This document shows positions 9,205 through 21,433 of a DNA stretch of 64,000 nt, piece by piece. The notes under the pieces were generated by a model. That model saw only the letters and a list, made by a program, of their open reading frames with translations. It ran no database searches and was not told the origin of the DNA. Made by a program: the position numbers and the translations under genes. Each line of letters opens with the position of its first letter. The first letter of the stretch is position 1. Source of the stretch: Sphingomonadales bacterium EhC05 (GTDB taxonomy: Bacteria; Pseudomonadota; Alphaproteobacteria; Sphingomonadales; Sphingomonadaceae); NCBI GenBank assembly GCA_001650955.1, contig LXYP01000021.1, positions 124,001 to 188,000 of the forward strand. Reading direction: 5' to 3'.

Positions 9205-10740
9205 TTACAGGCAAGCCTCGAGCAGGGGCTGGTCAAAACCATATTGCCGTGCTTTTTCCAGCGTATAGGGGCGCAGACCGGATGACACATAGTCACCGAT
9301 GATCTTGCCGTCGGCATCCTCGCTGAGATATTGATATTTGAACAGTTCCTGGGTCACGATGACATCGCCTTCCATCCCGATAACTTCGGTGATGTTGGTG
9401 GTCCGGCGTGAACCATCGCGGAGACGTTTGACCTGCACAATCAGATCAACCGATTCTGCAATCTGGCGTGAAATCGCTTCCTTCGGGATTTTAATATCAC
9501 CCATCAGAATCATATTTTCCATACGGCCGAGACACTCGCGCGGGCTGTTGGCGTGAAGCGTACACATCGAGCCATCATGGCCGGTGTTCATTGCAGCGAG
9601 CAGATCGAAGCATTCCGCGCCACGAATCTCACCCAGGATGATCCGGTCAGGCCGCATACGCAGAGCGTTTTTCACGAGGTCACCAATGGTAATTGCGCCT
9701 TCGCCTTCGAGGTTTGGTGGGCGAGTTTCGAGTGGAAGCCAGTGCGGTTGCTGCAAGCGAAGCTCGGCGGCATCCTCAATCGTCAGCACACGCTCGCCGG
9801 GATCGATCATCTTGGACATCGCATTGAGCATGGTTGTTTTACCAGAACCCGTACCGCCCGAGATAACGACGTTGAAACGGCAGGCACCGGCAATTTTGAG
9901 CGCGGTACACATATTGTCCGACATCGAACCAAAATTCTTCATCATATCGAGTGTGATTGGTTTCTCGGAGAATTTCCGAATCGAGATCGCGGTGCCCTTG
10001 AGGCTCAGCGGCGGAACGATGACGTTGACACGAGAGCCATCGGCAAGCCGGGCATCGGCTAGCGGCGTGGTCTGGTCGACGCGCCGTCCAACCATGTTTA
10101 CGATGCGCTGGGCGATCTGGAACAGATGCTCTTCATCGCGGAACTTGATCTGCGCTATTTCAAGCTTACCCTTGATTTCGATATATGTCTGTTCAGGGCC
10201 GTTGACCATGATGTCGGAAATATCCGGATTTTGCAGAAGTTCCTCGAGCGGTCCGAAACCGAGCAGTTCATCAACCAGAACTTTTTCGAGCGCAAATTGC
10301 TCGCGACGGTTAAGCGTCAGTTTCAGTTCGGTCAGCACTTCCATGATGATCGGACGGAATTCTTCGGTCAATTCTTCTTTGTCAAGTGATGCGGCGGCTT
10401 CTGGATCGACGCGTTCCAGCAAGCGCGGCAGGACCTGCTCTTTGATTTTGTGCACCGAAGCGCCGAAGCCTTCGTCCTTATCGCCGTCGTCATGAATCGC
10501 GTTGGAACGGTCGGCGAGACGCGACATGACGTCTCCCTGTTCGGGAGCGCTGCTCGCGCCATTTTCTTCGCCTGGCAGCGTAGCCCCGTCAATCGGAGGA
10601 AACTGGCTTCCGCCTGCCTCATCTTCGGATGGGCCGTTTGCGCTTGGGCCCGATTTCTTGCTGCTGCCATTCATCGGTTTGGCAACACCAAAAGATGGCT
10701 TGCCGCCGCCTAGTCCATTTTTCTTCCCAAAAGCGCTCAT
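9205..10740 (-). CDS. cpaF: CpaF/TadA-type secretion ATPase
   Basis: A type II/IV secretion system ATPase of the CpaF family, 511 residues, which powers Flp (Tad) pilus assembly at the cytoplasmic membrane. The first ~100 residues are low-complexity, rich in glycine, serine and proline. The nucleotide-binding core follows: Walker A GGTGSGKTT (lysine near residue 301), the RPPNLEGEGAITIGDLVKNALRMRPD arginine/Walker-B region (key residues DRIILGEIRG) and CTLHANSPRECLGRME. No other tad/cpa genes (pilin, prepilin peptidase, CpaB-E, TadBC) lie within the window, so it is an orphan here. It converges with the valine operon and is divergent from the EamA gene. Confidence 0.93.
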   Translation of the reverse strand: MSAFGKKNGLGGGKPSFGVAKPMNGSSKKSGPSANGPSEDEAGGSQFPPIDGATLPGEENGASSAPEQGDVMSRLADRSNAIHDDGDKDEGFGASVHKIKEQVLPRLLERVDPEAAASLDKEELTEEFRPIIMEVLTELKLTLNRREQFALEKVLVDELLGFGPLEELLQNPDISDIMVNGPEQTYIEIKGKLEIAQIKFRDEEHLFQIAQRIVNMVGRRVDQTTPLADARLADGSRVNVIVPPLSLKGTAISIRKFSEKPITLDMMKNFGSMSDNMCTALKIAGACRFNVVISGGTGSGKTTMLNAMSKMIDPGERVLTIEDAAELRLQQPHWLPLETRPPNLEGEGAITIGDLVKNALRMRPDRIILGEIRGAECFDLLAAMNTGHDGSMCTLHANSPRECLGRMENMILMGDIKIPKEAISRQIAESVDLIVQVKRLRDGSRRTTNITEVIGMEGDVIVTQELFKYQYLSEDADGKIIGDYVSSGLRPYTLEKARQYGFDQPLLEACL

Positions 10741-10913
10741 CGTGTCCCGTCCGATTTGATTAGAGAGGTTTGATCAATGCCTTCTTCCTCGAAATTGGTT
10801 AATAAACCGAAAATACTCTCTGACATTGCAGAATTATTAAGCATGACTGACTTTGCGCTTGCGCCAGATATTTTGCCGACTAAGCCGATGGAATAGTTGT
10901 TTGGGAAGATGAT

Positions 10914-11834
10914 TTGCCGAACCATGGATCACAAAAATTGGGCAAATCGGCAGGTGGCATCACGCTTGCTCTTGTCGCTTTCTCCGGCTTTCCTCTGGGA
11001 GATGCAGTTATCAAGTCGATGGCGGGCGACTGGCCAGCGCCTGCGGTTGCAGCTCTGCGTTTTTCTATTGGCGCCTTTGCCCTCGCGATTCTTCTCTTCT
11101 GGAAGGAAGGGCGGCAGGGATTTCACGTGGGCAGGCCAATGCTTCATGTCGCGCGTGGTTTCGCGCTATTTGTCGGCACAATCACTTTCTTTTCCGCAAT
11201 TTATATTATGCCGCTGGCAGATGCGGTAGCGATATCCTTTATCAACCCAATTTTGACCGCCTTGTTTTCCGGTTGGTTTCTCAAAGAGAAAATGCGGACG
11301 ACGACTTGGGTGGCAACGCTGGTTGCTTTTGGAGGCGTGCTCATCATGTTGCGTCCCAATGTTGCTGCATTTGGCTGGGTTGCAGTTTTGCCTCTCTTCT
11401 CTGCTGTGGCAATGTCGGCATTGTTAATTCTCAATCGGATGGTTTCAACGCAACGCTCCATTTTTGCGGCGCAATTCTATATTGCCTTCTGGGCGGCGAT
11501 GTTTCTAATCATTGCGACGGTTGCGGGCCATTGGTTTGTGCCGGTCATGACCATTGCAAGCGCACCTGACTGGGATGTGATCCTGCGCTGTATGCTGGTT
11601 GCTCTGACCGCCACCGGTTGCCATTTTCTACTCTATATGGCGACCATGCGGACGACCGCAGCGGCGATCGCGCCCATCGTCTATATTCAGCTGCTGATCG
11701 CAACCGCAATAAGCGTATTTGTCTTTGGGGATCCGATCGACCGAACAGCGATGGTCGGCGGGGCCTTGATCATTGCAAGTGGGTTGCTGCTGTGGCGCAG
11801 CGAGCGCAAGGCAGCAACAGTGCTCGAGGCTTAG
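10914..11834 (+). CDS. EamA/DMT-family permease
   Basis: A ten-helix inner-membrane permease of 306 residues in the drug/metabolite transporter superfamily; the substrate is unknown. Two EamA repeats are visible, the first ending around [23 protein letters not shown] (key segment ADAVAISF) and the second around [15 protein letters not shown]. The start is a TTG at 10914, five bases after GGGAAG; no in-frame ATG precedes the first helix. The stop overlaps the atpC stop by three bases, so the two genes are convergent with no room for a separate terminator. A second EamA gene is cut by the left window edge. Confidence 0.88.
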   Translation: MPNHGSQKLGKSAGGITLALVAFSGFPLGDAVIKSMAGDWPAPAVAALRFSIGAFALAILLFWKEGRQGFHVGRPMLHVARGFALFVGTITFFSAIYIMPLADAVAISFINPILTALFSGWFLKEKMRTTTWVATLVAFGGVLIMLRPNVAAFGWVAVLPLFSAVAMSALLILNRMVSTQRSIFAAQFYIAFWAAMFLIIATVAGHWFVPVMTIASAPDWDVILRCMLVALTATGCHFLLYMATMRTTAAAIAPIVYIQLLIATAISVFVFGDPIDRTAMVGGALIIASGLLLWRSERKAATVLEA

Positions 11835-12088
11835 GAAACAGCTTCCGCCAATATGGTCAGGCCGTTTTCATTCACTTCCGCAAAACCGCCCTGAACCGAG
11901 ATGGTCTCAGGTGATCCGCCTTCGCTGGCGTAGATGACCAGATCAGCATCGCGGATCGTCGACATCACCGGGGCATGATTAGCCAATACACCAAAGTCGC
12001 CTTCGGTTCCGGGAACAACCACCATGAACACATCATCCGAGCGGACGAGCTTCTCAGGGGTTACGAGTTCGAAATGCAGGTTTGCCAT
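11831..12088 (-). CDS. atpC: F1 ATP synthase epsilon subunit, short form
   Basis: The epsilon subunit links the gamma stalk to the c-ring in F1F0 ATP synthase. This protein is only 85 residues, matching the N-terminal beta-sandwich alone ([11 protein letters not shown] at the start, [17 protein letters not shown], and [10 protein letters not shown]). The two-helix C-terminal domain, which acts in ATP-hydrolysis inhibition in many bacteria, is absent; short epsilons are known in alphaproteobacteria, where a separate zeta inhibitor is common. It follows a 58-residue gene by 5 bases and closes the operon. Confidence 0.93.
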   Translation of the reverse strand: MANLHFELVTPEKLVRSDDVFMVVVPGTEGDFGVLANHAPVMSTIRDADLVIYASEGGSPETISVQGGFAEVNENGLTILAEAVS

Positions 12089-12093
12089 CGTGA

Positions 12094-12270
12094 TTAGTCC
12101 TGTATCGCCGCATCAAATAGTGATGCCGCCTTTTCAAATTTGTCCCGGCATCCGGTATTGCAAAAACCAACAACCGCACCTTTGTAGAGCGTCAACGAGT
12201 CTGCCGATACCGGATCACCGGACCACGGACAGACTTTGTTGACACAATCTTCAAGGCGCAAATCCGCCAT
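12094..12270 (-). CDS. TRASH/YHS-like Cys4 mini-protein in atp operon
   Basis: A 58-residue protein encoded between atpD and atpC. The reading frame starts 2 bases after the atpD stop and ends 5 bases before the atpC start, so it is almost certainly translated with them. Four cysteines are arranged as C9, C14, C37 and C41 in the contexts CPWSGDPV and GFCNTGC, followed by RDKF. That pattern matches the small metal-binding TRASH/YHS fold, in which a Cys cluster binds zinc, copper or a related metal. No signal peptide or membrane segment is present. A role in F1 assembly, metal sensing or protein contact is possible and unproven. Similar proteins may be mis-annotated elsewhere because of their size. 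Confidence 0.82.
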   Translation of the reverse strand: MADLRLEDCVNKVCPWSGDPVSADSLTLYKGAVVGFCNTGCRDKFEKAASLFDAAIQD

Positions 12271-12272
12271 GA

Positions 12273-14619
<2,347 letters not shown>

Positions 14620-14650
14620 ATTCTCTCTTTCCCGCTGGGGTTAGTCAGGC

Positions 14651-16189
<1,539 letters not shown>

Positions 16190-16205
16190 TTAGTCCTTTT
16201 GGCCT

Positions 16206-16760
16206 TTAGCCCTTCATGGCTTGGGAAAGCGTGTTCAAACGAGTTTTGATGGAGTTGTCGATCATCTGGCTGCCAATCTTGACGACCAGGCCGCCGAGAA
16301 TGGAAGGATCAACGGCGGTAGAAACACTTACGTCGCTTCCTACGCGTTTTTTGAGCTGCGCCTTGAGCGCATCAATCTGTTTGTCATCGAGCGGATGAGC
16401 CGAGGTCACCTCTGCGGTCACTTCACCGCGATGGCTCGAGGCCAGAGTGGTAAAGGCGCGAATGACAGCCGGGATTTGATCCAGACGCCGGTTCGCAGCG
16501 AGCACGCCGAGAAGATTCAGGGTCAAATCATCGAGCTTCAGGGATTTCGCTGTCGCTGCAATCGCCTTGCCCGCGTTCGCGCGGGACAGGACCGGGCTGC
16601 TGATCAGCGCTCTGAGATCGTCCGATTCGTCGAGCGCGGCGGTCAATGTACCGAGGCTGGTCTGCACCATATCGATGCTGTTATTTTCTTCTGCAAGCGC
16701 GAACAAAGCCGTGGCGTAACGCCCCGCTAAACTCGCCCTGATGCCGCTGGAATGATCCAC
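16206..16760 (-). CDS. atpH: F1 ATP synthase delta subunit
   Basis: The delta subunit (OSCP homologue) joins F1 to the peripheral stalk; 184 residues. The N-terminal SLAGRYATALFALAEE segment and C-terminal GGLVVKIGSQMIDNSIKTRL-type segment (key GGLVVKIG, DNSI) are diagnostic. The start codon is GTG at 16758-16760, supported by GGGAG nine bases upstream. It is the first gene of the F1 operon, so the promoter should lie in the 16761-17147 spacer shared with the divergent ada gene. Confidence 0.96.
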   Translation of the reverse strand: MDHSSGIRASLAGRYATALFALAEENNSIDMVQTSLGTLTAALDESDDLRALISSPVLSRANAGKAIAATAKSLKLDDLTLNLLGVLAANRRLDQIPAVIRAFTTLASSHRGEVTAEVTSAHPLDDKQIDALKAQLKKRVGSDVSVSTAVDPSILGGLVVKIGSQMIDNSIKTRLNTLSQAMKG

Positions 16761-17147
16761 GCGTTTGCTACTCCCTGACCCAGATTATGGTCTGAAAACC
16801 GTTCATGAAATGGTCCGCTATCTGGCCGAAAAACTTACTAATTCGCCCACGGATGCGCGGCGTCTAGCAACCATTTTGCTGCGATGCAAGATGGCTTGGG
16901 GAATCATTTTGCTAATTCCCAAAAATGGCAGATTTTGGCGACAGTTGCGCCGCCATGCTTCGCTTGGACCGCGCCTGCGAAAGCCTTGTCCCCGCGACTC
17001 TTCCCGCCACTCCCGATCTGCGGCTTTTTCGGCCACGTCCCGATATCGAACGGCAAGAAATATGCTTTGATCGCAAGATACGGGAGGCGGACCTGTGCGA
17101 AAGGGGCCAAAAGGGCTAAACAAAGCAAAACGGATGTAGAGGCCGAT

Positions 17148-18173
17148 ATGGTTGATGACACAATAGCATGGCAGGCAATGGCAAATCGCGATCGATCCTT
17201 TGATGGCAAATTTGTCACCGGCGTGCTGAGCACTGGAATATATTGCCGTCCATCCTGCGCGGCGCGGCATCCCAAGCGCGAGAATGTCCGGTTCTTCGCC
17301 AGGCCGGAGCAGGCTGAGGCGATCGGTTTGCGGGCCTGCCTGAGATGCTCGCCCAAAGATGTCGGGCGCGACGAAGCGGCGGTCAAGACCGCGATTGACG
17401 CGATTCGGATGGCCGAAAAAGCACCTACGCTCGGCGAGCTGGGCGAATTGACAAGCTATTCGCCGACCCATTTGCAGCGGATATTCAAGCGCGAAACCGG
17501 CCTGTCCCCGGCCGCATATGCCCGCGCCCTGCGGATGGAGCGCGCGAAAGATGCTTTGGACGCAGGAGCATCGGTCACCGAAGCCATTTACGATGCGGGC
17601 TATGGATCTGCATCGCGCTTTTACGAGGAACAGAAAATGGGCCAGAAAATGGGAATGAAACCGAGCGCCTGGAAAAATGGCGGAGCGGGCGTCACGGTGC
17701 GGTGGGCCAATGTTGCAACGTCGCTGGGGATGATGATGGTCGCCGCGACGGACAAGGGCATTTGCTGTCTGTCGTTCAACGAGGGCGAAGAGGAACTCCG
17801 TCAGCGATTTCCGAAAGCGGATTTGTTAGCGGGCGGTGATGCGTTCGCGAAACTGCTCACGCAAGTGGTTGCGCAGGTCGAAACACCGGGCCGTCCGCAT
17901 AATATCCCGCTCGATGTGCAGGGCACTGCCTTTCAGGAAGCGGTGTGGCAGGAGCTGCGCAAAATTCCCGAAGGCGAAACCCGCAGCTATGCAGATATCG
18001 CCGCCGCTATCGGCAAGCCCAAAGCAGTGCGTGCCGTCGGGAGCGCCAATGGCGCGAATAATGTCGCGGTCCTCATCCCTTGTCATCGTGTGGTTCGCAG
18101 TGACGGGACGATGGGCGGCTATGCTTATGGCTTGGAAATCAAACAAAGCCTGTTGGAAAAGGAAATGAAATGA
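17148..18173 (+). CDS. ada: Ada: methylphosphotriester/O6-methylguanine repair and activator
   Basis: A three-part DNA alkylation repair protein, 341 residues. The N-terminal zinc domain has C33, C37, C64 and C67 (YCRPSC and ACLRC), which in Ada accepts methyl groups from phosphotriesters. A central AraC-type HTH follows (SPTHLQRIFKRETGLSPAAY). The C-terminal alkyltransferase has the active site PCHRV with C312. The start at 17148 is chosen because the Ada domain begins there and AGAGG lies just upstream; open frame continues about 260 bases further up but reads as non-coding. It overlaps the next gene by ATGA. Ada usually activates its own promoter after methylation. A decayed copy of its 3' end lies at 20.34-20.42 kb. 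Confidence 0.93.
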   Translation: MVDDTIAWQAMANRDRSFDGKFVTGVLSTGIYCRPSCAARHPKRENVRFFARPEQAEAIGLRACLRCSPKDVGRDEAAVKTAIDAIRMAEKAPTLGELGELTSYSPTHLQRIFKRETGLSPAAYARALRMERAKDALDAGASVTEAIYDAGYGSASRFYEEQKMGQKMGMKPSAWKNGGAGVTVRWANVATSLGMMMVAATDKGICCLSFNEGEEELRQRFPKADLLAGGDAFAKLLTQVVAQVETPGRPHNIPLDVQGTAFQEAVWQELRKIPEGETRSYADIAAAIGKPKAVRAVGSANGANNVAVLIPCHRVVRSDGTMGGYAYGLEIKQSLLEKEMK

Positions 18174-18928
18174 ACGAGAAAATACAGAATTTTGGTGAAC
18201 TTCACGTTCCAGGCAAGCCGCTGATATTGGTCAACATCTGGGATGCGGGCAGCGCCATCGCGGTCGCGGCTACCGGTGCAAAGGCTTTGGCAACAGGAAG
18301 CTATGGCGTCGCGGGTGCGCAGGGAATCGCGGACGGCGAAGCATTTTCTCTGGATGATGCAATTGCCAATCTTGAGCATATTGTCGCGGTGTCCAAGCTG
18401 CCGGTCAGTATCGATCTGGAAGCCGGATATGGCGATGATGCGGACGCAGTTCGGCGATCGGTGCAACGTGCTTATAATGCGGGCGCAAGCGGTATCAACA
18501 TGGAAGATCGCATGCCGGGTGAAGACAGGTTGCTTGCACCGAAAATTGCCGCCGAACGTCTGGCAGCGGCGGCTTCATCAGGGCTTTGGGTCAATGCGCG
18601 ATGCGACGTCTTTCGTGGTCAGTCGGCGGAAGATGATGGCGAGAGCTTGACCAGACAGGTGCTCGACCGGGCGCAAATATATGCCGATGCCGGCGCCGGG
18701 AGCCTGTTCGTCCCGTTCCTCGCGGATGCCCGTTGGATTGGCGCAATTTGTGACGCATCCCCGTTGCCGGTCAATATACTCTTCTCCCCCGACGGTCCGA
18801 GCCAGGCGGAATTGGCCGATCTGGGCGTGGCGCGGATCAGTCACGGACATCAGCCCTGGCTTGCGGCGATGAACTGGCTGACCGGGCAGGCGGAAAAGAT
18901 TTTGGGGGGCGATGCGCCCGACTATTGA
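18170..18928 (+). CDS. Isocitrate lyase/PEP mutase superfamily protein
   Basis: A cytosolic TIM-barrel protein of 252 residues from the isocitrate lyase/phosphoenolpyruvate mutase superfamily, which make or break C-C or C-P bonds of 2-oxo acids. Metal-binding and substrate motifs are visible in VSIDLEAGYGDD and GINMEDR; the KKCGH catalytic motif of true isocitrate lyase is not present. The exact reaction is unknown; oxaloacetate decarboxylase-like or carboxyPEP mutase-like activities are possible. Its ATG overlaps the ada stop, so the two are translationally coupled, an association seen in other proteobacteria but not explained. Confidence 0.88.
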   Translation: MNEKIQNFGELHVPGKPLILVNIWDAGSAIAVAATGAKALATGSYGVAGAQGIADGEAFSLDDAIANLEHIVAVSKLPVSIDLEAGYGDDADAVRRSVQRAYNAGASGINMEDRMPGEDRLLAPKIAAERLAAAASSGLWVNARCDVFRGQSAEDDGESLTRQVLDRAQIYADAGAGSLFVPFLADARWIGAICDASPLPVNILFSPDGPSQAELADLGVARISHGHQPWLAAMNWLTGQAEKILGGDAPDY

Positions 18929-19120
18929 GCTTCATTCCGAAATTGATGAGCAAAATCCTTAGTGCCTGCAACCCGCTGAGACGATGCGGCAGAATATGGC
19001 GCATCTATCTGCAGGCTGGCGTGCGCTCTGGGCCCAGCGGCGGAGATGGGAGTTGATGCCTATTCATAACGGAGGTTGGTTGATATTGGATATTTCGCGC
19101 AATCAAGAAAGCATCTCGAA

Positions 19121-19477
19121 ATGAAAATCTATCGCGGTTCTTGCCATTGCAGGAGAGTGAAATTTGAAATCCGCTCGAATAATATTTTCGAGGATATATA
19201 TCGCTGTGATTGCTCGCTTTGTCTGAAAAAGGCTATCGTGATGAAAGCCGAGCATAAAAGCCATTTCAACCTGTTAGAGGGGGTAGAGCAATTATCGTCC
19301 TACAAGTGGAACAAGATGATTGCGGAGCATTTCTTCTGTCAGAATTGCGGCGTATATACTCATCACAAACGGCGACGCGATCCCCAACAAATATGTATCA
19401 ACTTTGCCTGCTTGGATGATGTGGCAATGCCTGATGACGCGAATATCGGCTTGGCCGATGGAGCCAATCACGACTGA
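19121..19477 (+). CDS. GFA/CENP-V-family zinc protein
   Basis: A 118-residue protein of the glutathione-dependent formaldehyde-activating (GFA, CENP-V) family. Zinc-ligand cysteines occur as SCHC (C8, C10), CDCSLC (C29, C31, C34) and CQNC, matching the two-zinc fold. Many members have no demonstrated formaldehyde activity, so the role is open. The start at ATG 19121 puts the first Cys pair at the usual distance; an in-frame start 45 bases upstream is less likely. It has AT-richer codons than the ada operon and stands alone in an accessory stretch. Confidence 0.85.
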   Translation: MKIYRGSCHCRRVKFEIRSNNIFEDIYRCDCSLCLKKAIVMKAEHKSHFNLLEGVEQLSSYKWNKMIAEHFFCQNCGVYTHHKRRRDPQQICINFACLDDVAMPDDANIGLADGANHD

Positions 19478-19760
19478 AGTTCTGGAAATGTACAGTGCCA
19501 GCTATGGGTATCGAGGCGGACATTGGACTTAGGCTTGTCGATGATCGAGGCTCCTGATGACCGCTGCCGGATTTTGTAACCAAATTTCTTGGGCCGCCAT
19601 GGCCGCTGAAATGTCCATAAAAGTTAACGCGCTTGACGCAGTCCATCAAAAAAACCGCTTTTCGCGCAAGCATTTATTGAGCCATTTTGAATCCAATTCT
19701 GCTCGACGGACGCAACAGGAAATTGATAGCTTGTCGGTCTAAGTATCAGGAGTAATTCTT
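19478..19760. other. Spacer, no clear gene
   Basis: Nothing coding stands out between the GFA gene and the small reading frame at 19.76 kb. Short open frames exist on both strands but lack ribosome sites and family similarity. The stretch is AT-richer than the surrounding operons and opens a decay zone that continues to about 20.5 kb. Confidence 0.4.
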
Positions 19761-19952
19761 ATGGACGCAGCGATCTTGAAGAATCTTAAACTGCCATTCC
19801 GCAAAGATGATAAGCCGAGTGGTTCTGACAAAGCCAAACCGCGCCGTGCGGCAATGGCGGTCGAGGACGCGCAGGGGCGCCAATCAACGGAATCGCCAGA
19901 CAGTTGGGCATCTGGCGCCTATGTCAGTTCCAAGGGCTTTTTTTTCCAATAG
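19761..19952 (+). CDS. Possible small hypothetical protein
   Basis: A 63-residue frame preceded by a good AGGAGT site seven bases before the ATG. The product is hydrophilic, rich in lysine, arginine, serine and proline, with no cysteines, no membrane helix and no family that I recognise. The ribosome site is the main support. It sits in a zone with gene fragments, so it could also be chance. Confidence 0.35.
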   Translation: MDAAILKNLKLPFRKDDKPSGSDKAKPRRAAMAVEDAQGRQSTESPDSWASGAYVSSKGFFFQ

Positions 19953-20081
19953 TCTGGCGCCCGCGATGGAGCAGAGAGGATATTTGCGATTGCGCAATCT
20001 TTGCTTGTTGTGGTGCGTTCGCATTGATGAGATCAAGTTCAGCAATTGAAAGATCCGAAAAATAATATTGGAGGTTCGAAG

Positions 20082-20270
20082 CTATTCTGCCGAGACATTT
20101 TCAAGCGCTGCCCTGAACAGAAGAGAAGGCAAAAATGCCTTTCTATATTCATCTTTGGACATCAATCGATCATTGTTCTGATCAGCTCTGGCGAACTCAA
20201 ATGCCAGCGATTGTTGATATTCTTCTTGAGAGATAGCACCGTCAGCATCAATGTCTCTCAAGGCGAACAA
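20082..20270 (-). pseudogene. EF-hand protein fragment, lacking its N-terminus
   Basis: This frame encodes two consecutive EF-hand calcium loops: DIDADGAISQEE (canonical positions 1, 3, 5, 6, 8 and 12 filled) and DQNNDRLMSKDE (glycine at position 6 replaced by arginine). Small bacterial EF-hand proteins usually carry a signal peptide before the loops. Here the frame is closed by a stop at 20301-20303, and only TTG codons such as 20268-20270 could start it, with no signal peptide. It is therefore best read as a truncated remnant. A genuine short cytosolic protein from a TTG start is the alternative. Confidence 0.6.
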
Positions 20271-20334
20271 GATCTTTTTGACCGTGCCATATTCCCAGGT
20301 TTACCAGCGCCGACAACCCTCGCAAATTGCCCTA

Positions 20335-20423
20335 ATGCACGCCGCATCGCTGACGGAGGGAAGGGCGGCGATGCTTATGGATTGGAAATGATAATGTGCC
20401 TGTGGGAAAATCAACAGATTTGA
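20335..20423 (+). pseudogene. Decayed 3' end of an Ada/Ogt-type alkyltransferase gene
   Basis: About 78 bases ending at the TGA at 20421-20423 align without gaps to the last bases of the intact ada gene (ending at 18173). The core GGGCGGC-ATGCTTATGG-TTGGAAAT is almost identical and both copies stop at the same place. The translated fragment has GGDAYGLEM where Ada has GGYAYGLEI, and PNARR where Ada has the active-site PCHRV, so the acceptor cysteine is gone. No upstream part of the gene remains recognisable. This is a remnant of a duplicated or earlier alkyltransferase gene in the same orientation 2.2 kb downstream of ada. Confidence 0.72.
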
Positions 20424-20550
20424 TTGGCTCAGCGAGTGCCACCCGATCTCGGGAATGTTACTGGCCTGAAATGCGGCGTTTGGTTCCACCGATGGGTAAC
20501 TATCAGGTATAGGGTGACGGCGAACATAGAACGACCCAATCCCTAAATCG

Positions 20551-21018
20551 TCATTTCATGCCCATCCGATCATTCAGAATTTTTCGTTCTGCAGGGGAGG
20601 TCGCGTCAATCAGTTGAATAATAAATTCACCTTCCGTCACTCTTTGTGTCTCGAGCAATTCCGTCCAGAAATATTCCACTTCAGCATCCGGTGCCCGACC
20701 ATGGATATGGACGTAGACCGCCGATACGAAGTGATTTAAGTTCATTCGCGTGACCAACGAGGGATAGAGGGCTCGTGCATCTGACCCCTCTTTTATCAAG
20801 TCTGCAAGTGCTGTGATGCCAAGACCTTGATTGAGTAGAGCGAGATAATGTTGGTCTTCATCGGACGTCGGCAATCGATCCAGCAAAGCGATATGGATTT
20901 CAGCGATTCGCGCTTGGTTTCGGTTCGGCTGCGATTGCGCCGCTGCGATCGAAGGCACCGCCGCCAACGAGAGGGACAATGAAGCAGCTGCAATAATTCG
21001 AATGATCATGTTTACCAA
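20551..21018 (-). CDS. Secreted DUF4214-like protein
   Basis: A small exported protein of about 150 residues. A signal peptide (hydrophobic run, then SIAAAQ cleavage) is clear at the N-terminus. The C-terminal half has FVSAVYVHIHGRAPDAEVEYFW, shortened here to the diagnostic YxxxxGRxPD...YFW pattern of DUF4214, a repeat unit found in extracellular proteins of unknown function. Two starts are possible: TTG at 21016-21018, with GAGGAG eight bases upstream, or ATG at 21007-21009. It is monocistronic; the flanks carry no related genes. Confidence 0.65.
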   Translation of the reverse strand: MVNMIIRIIAAASLSLSLAAVPSIAAAQSQPNRNQARIAEIHIALLDRLPTSDEDQHYLALLNQGLGITALADLIKEGSDARALYPSLVTRMNLNHFVSAVYVHIHGRAPDAEVEYFWTELLETQRVTEGEFIIQLIDATSPAERKILNDRMGMK

Positions 21019-21433
21019 AAGAGCTGCTCCTCACGATTATTAGAAACCATAGCTTCTCAGCGGCAAAGAAGTGCGATTATCTGAGCAGTTAATGGACCAT
21101 AATGCAAGCCGCCTCGGCGATATTGATGGAGATCCTAAGTAAATCGGATTGAAGTGCGGCAAATCATCACAAATGGTGGTGATTGCTTCCGAGCGGGGAT
21201 TTTTTTTCGATTTCCCGAATATTCGCAGCAACAGCTCAAGGCCTGCCATGGGCGCAGGCGAAGGTAGTGGAAAAACCAAAAGCCGAGCCAACAATCTTGC
21301 GAGTCCTCCTATTCAGCGATTTCAGTGGGACAAGTTTCACCCGATAATGTTTCAGCCTAGGAATTGTTGTCTTGTCGGATAGGATCGAATGAGGTCGGGT
21401 GGGTCCTGCAATGTGGCCTTTGTCACCTTAGGC
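21019..21433. other. Spacer with no supported gene
   Basis: About 410 bases between the DUF4214-like gene and the serine protease gene. Open frames on both strands are short, AT-rich and without ribosome sites or recognisable similarity. I see no tRNA-like fold or clear terminator. Confidence 0.4.

Noticed and set aside
16884-17147. N-terminal extension of Ada
   Set aside because: Open in frame but reads as non-coding, and the Ada zinc domain and ribosome site point to 17148.
21040-21294. Small minus-strand frame in the 21 kb spacer
   Set aside because: No ribosome site, unusual composition and no similarity that I recognise.
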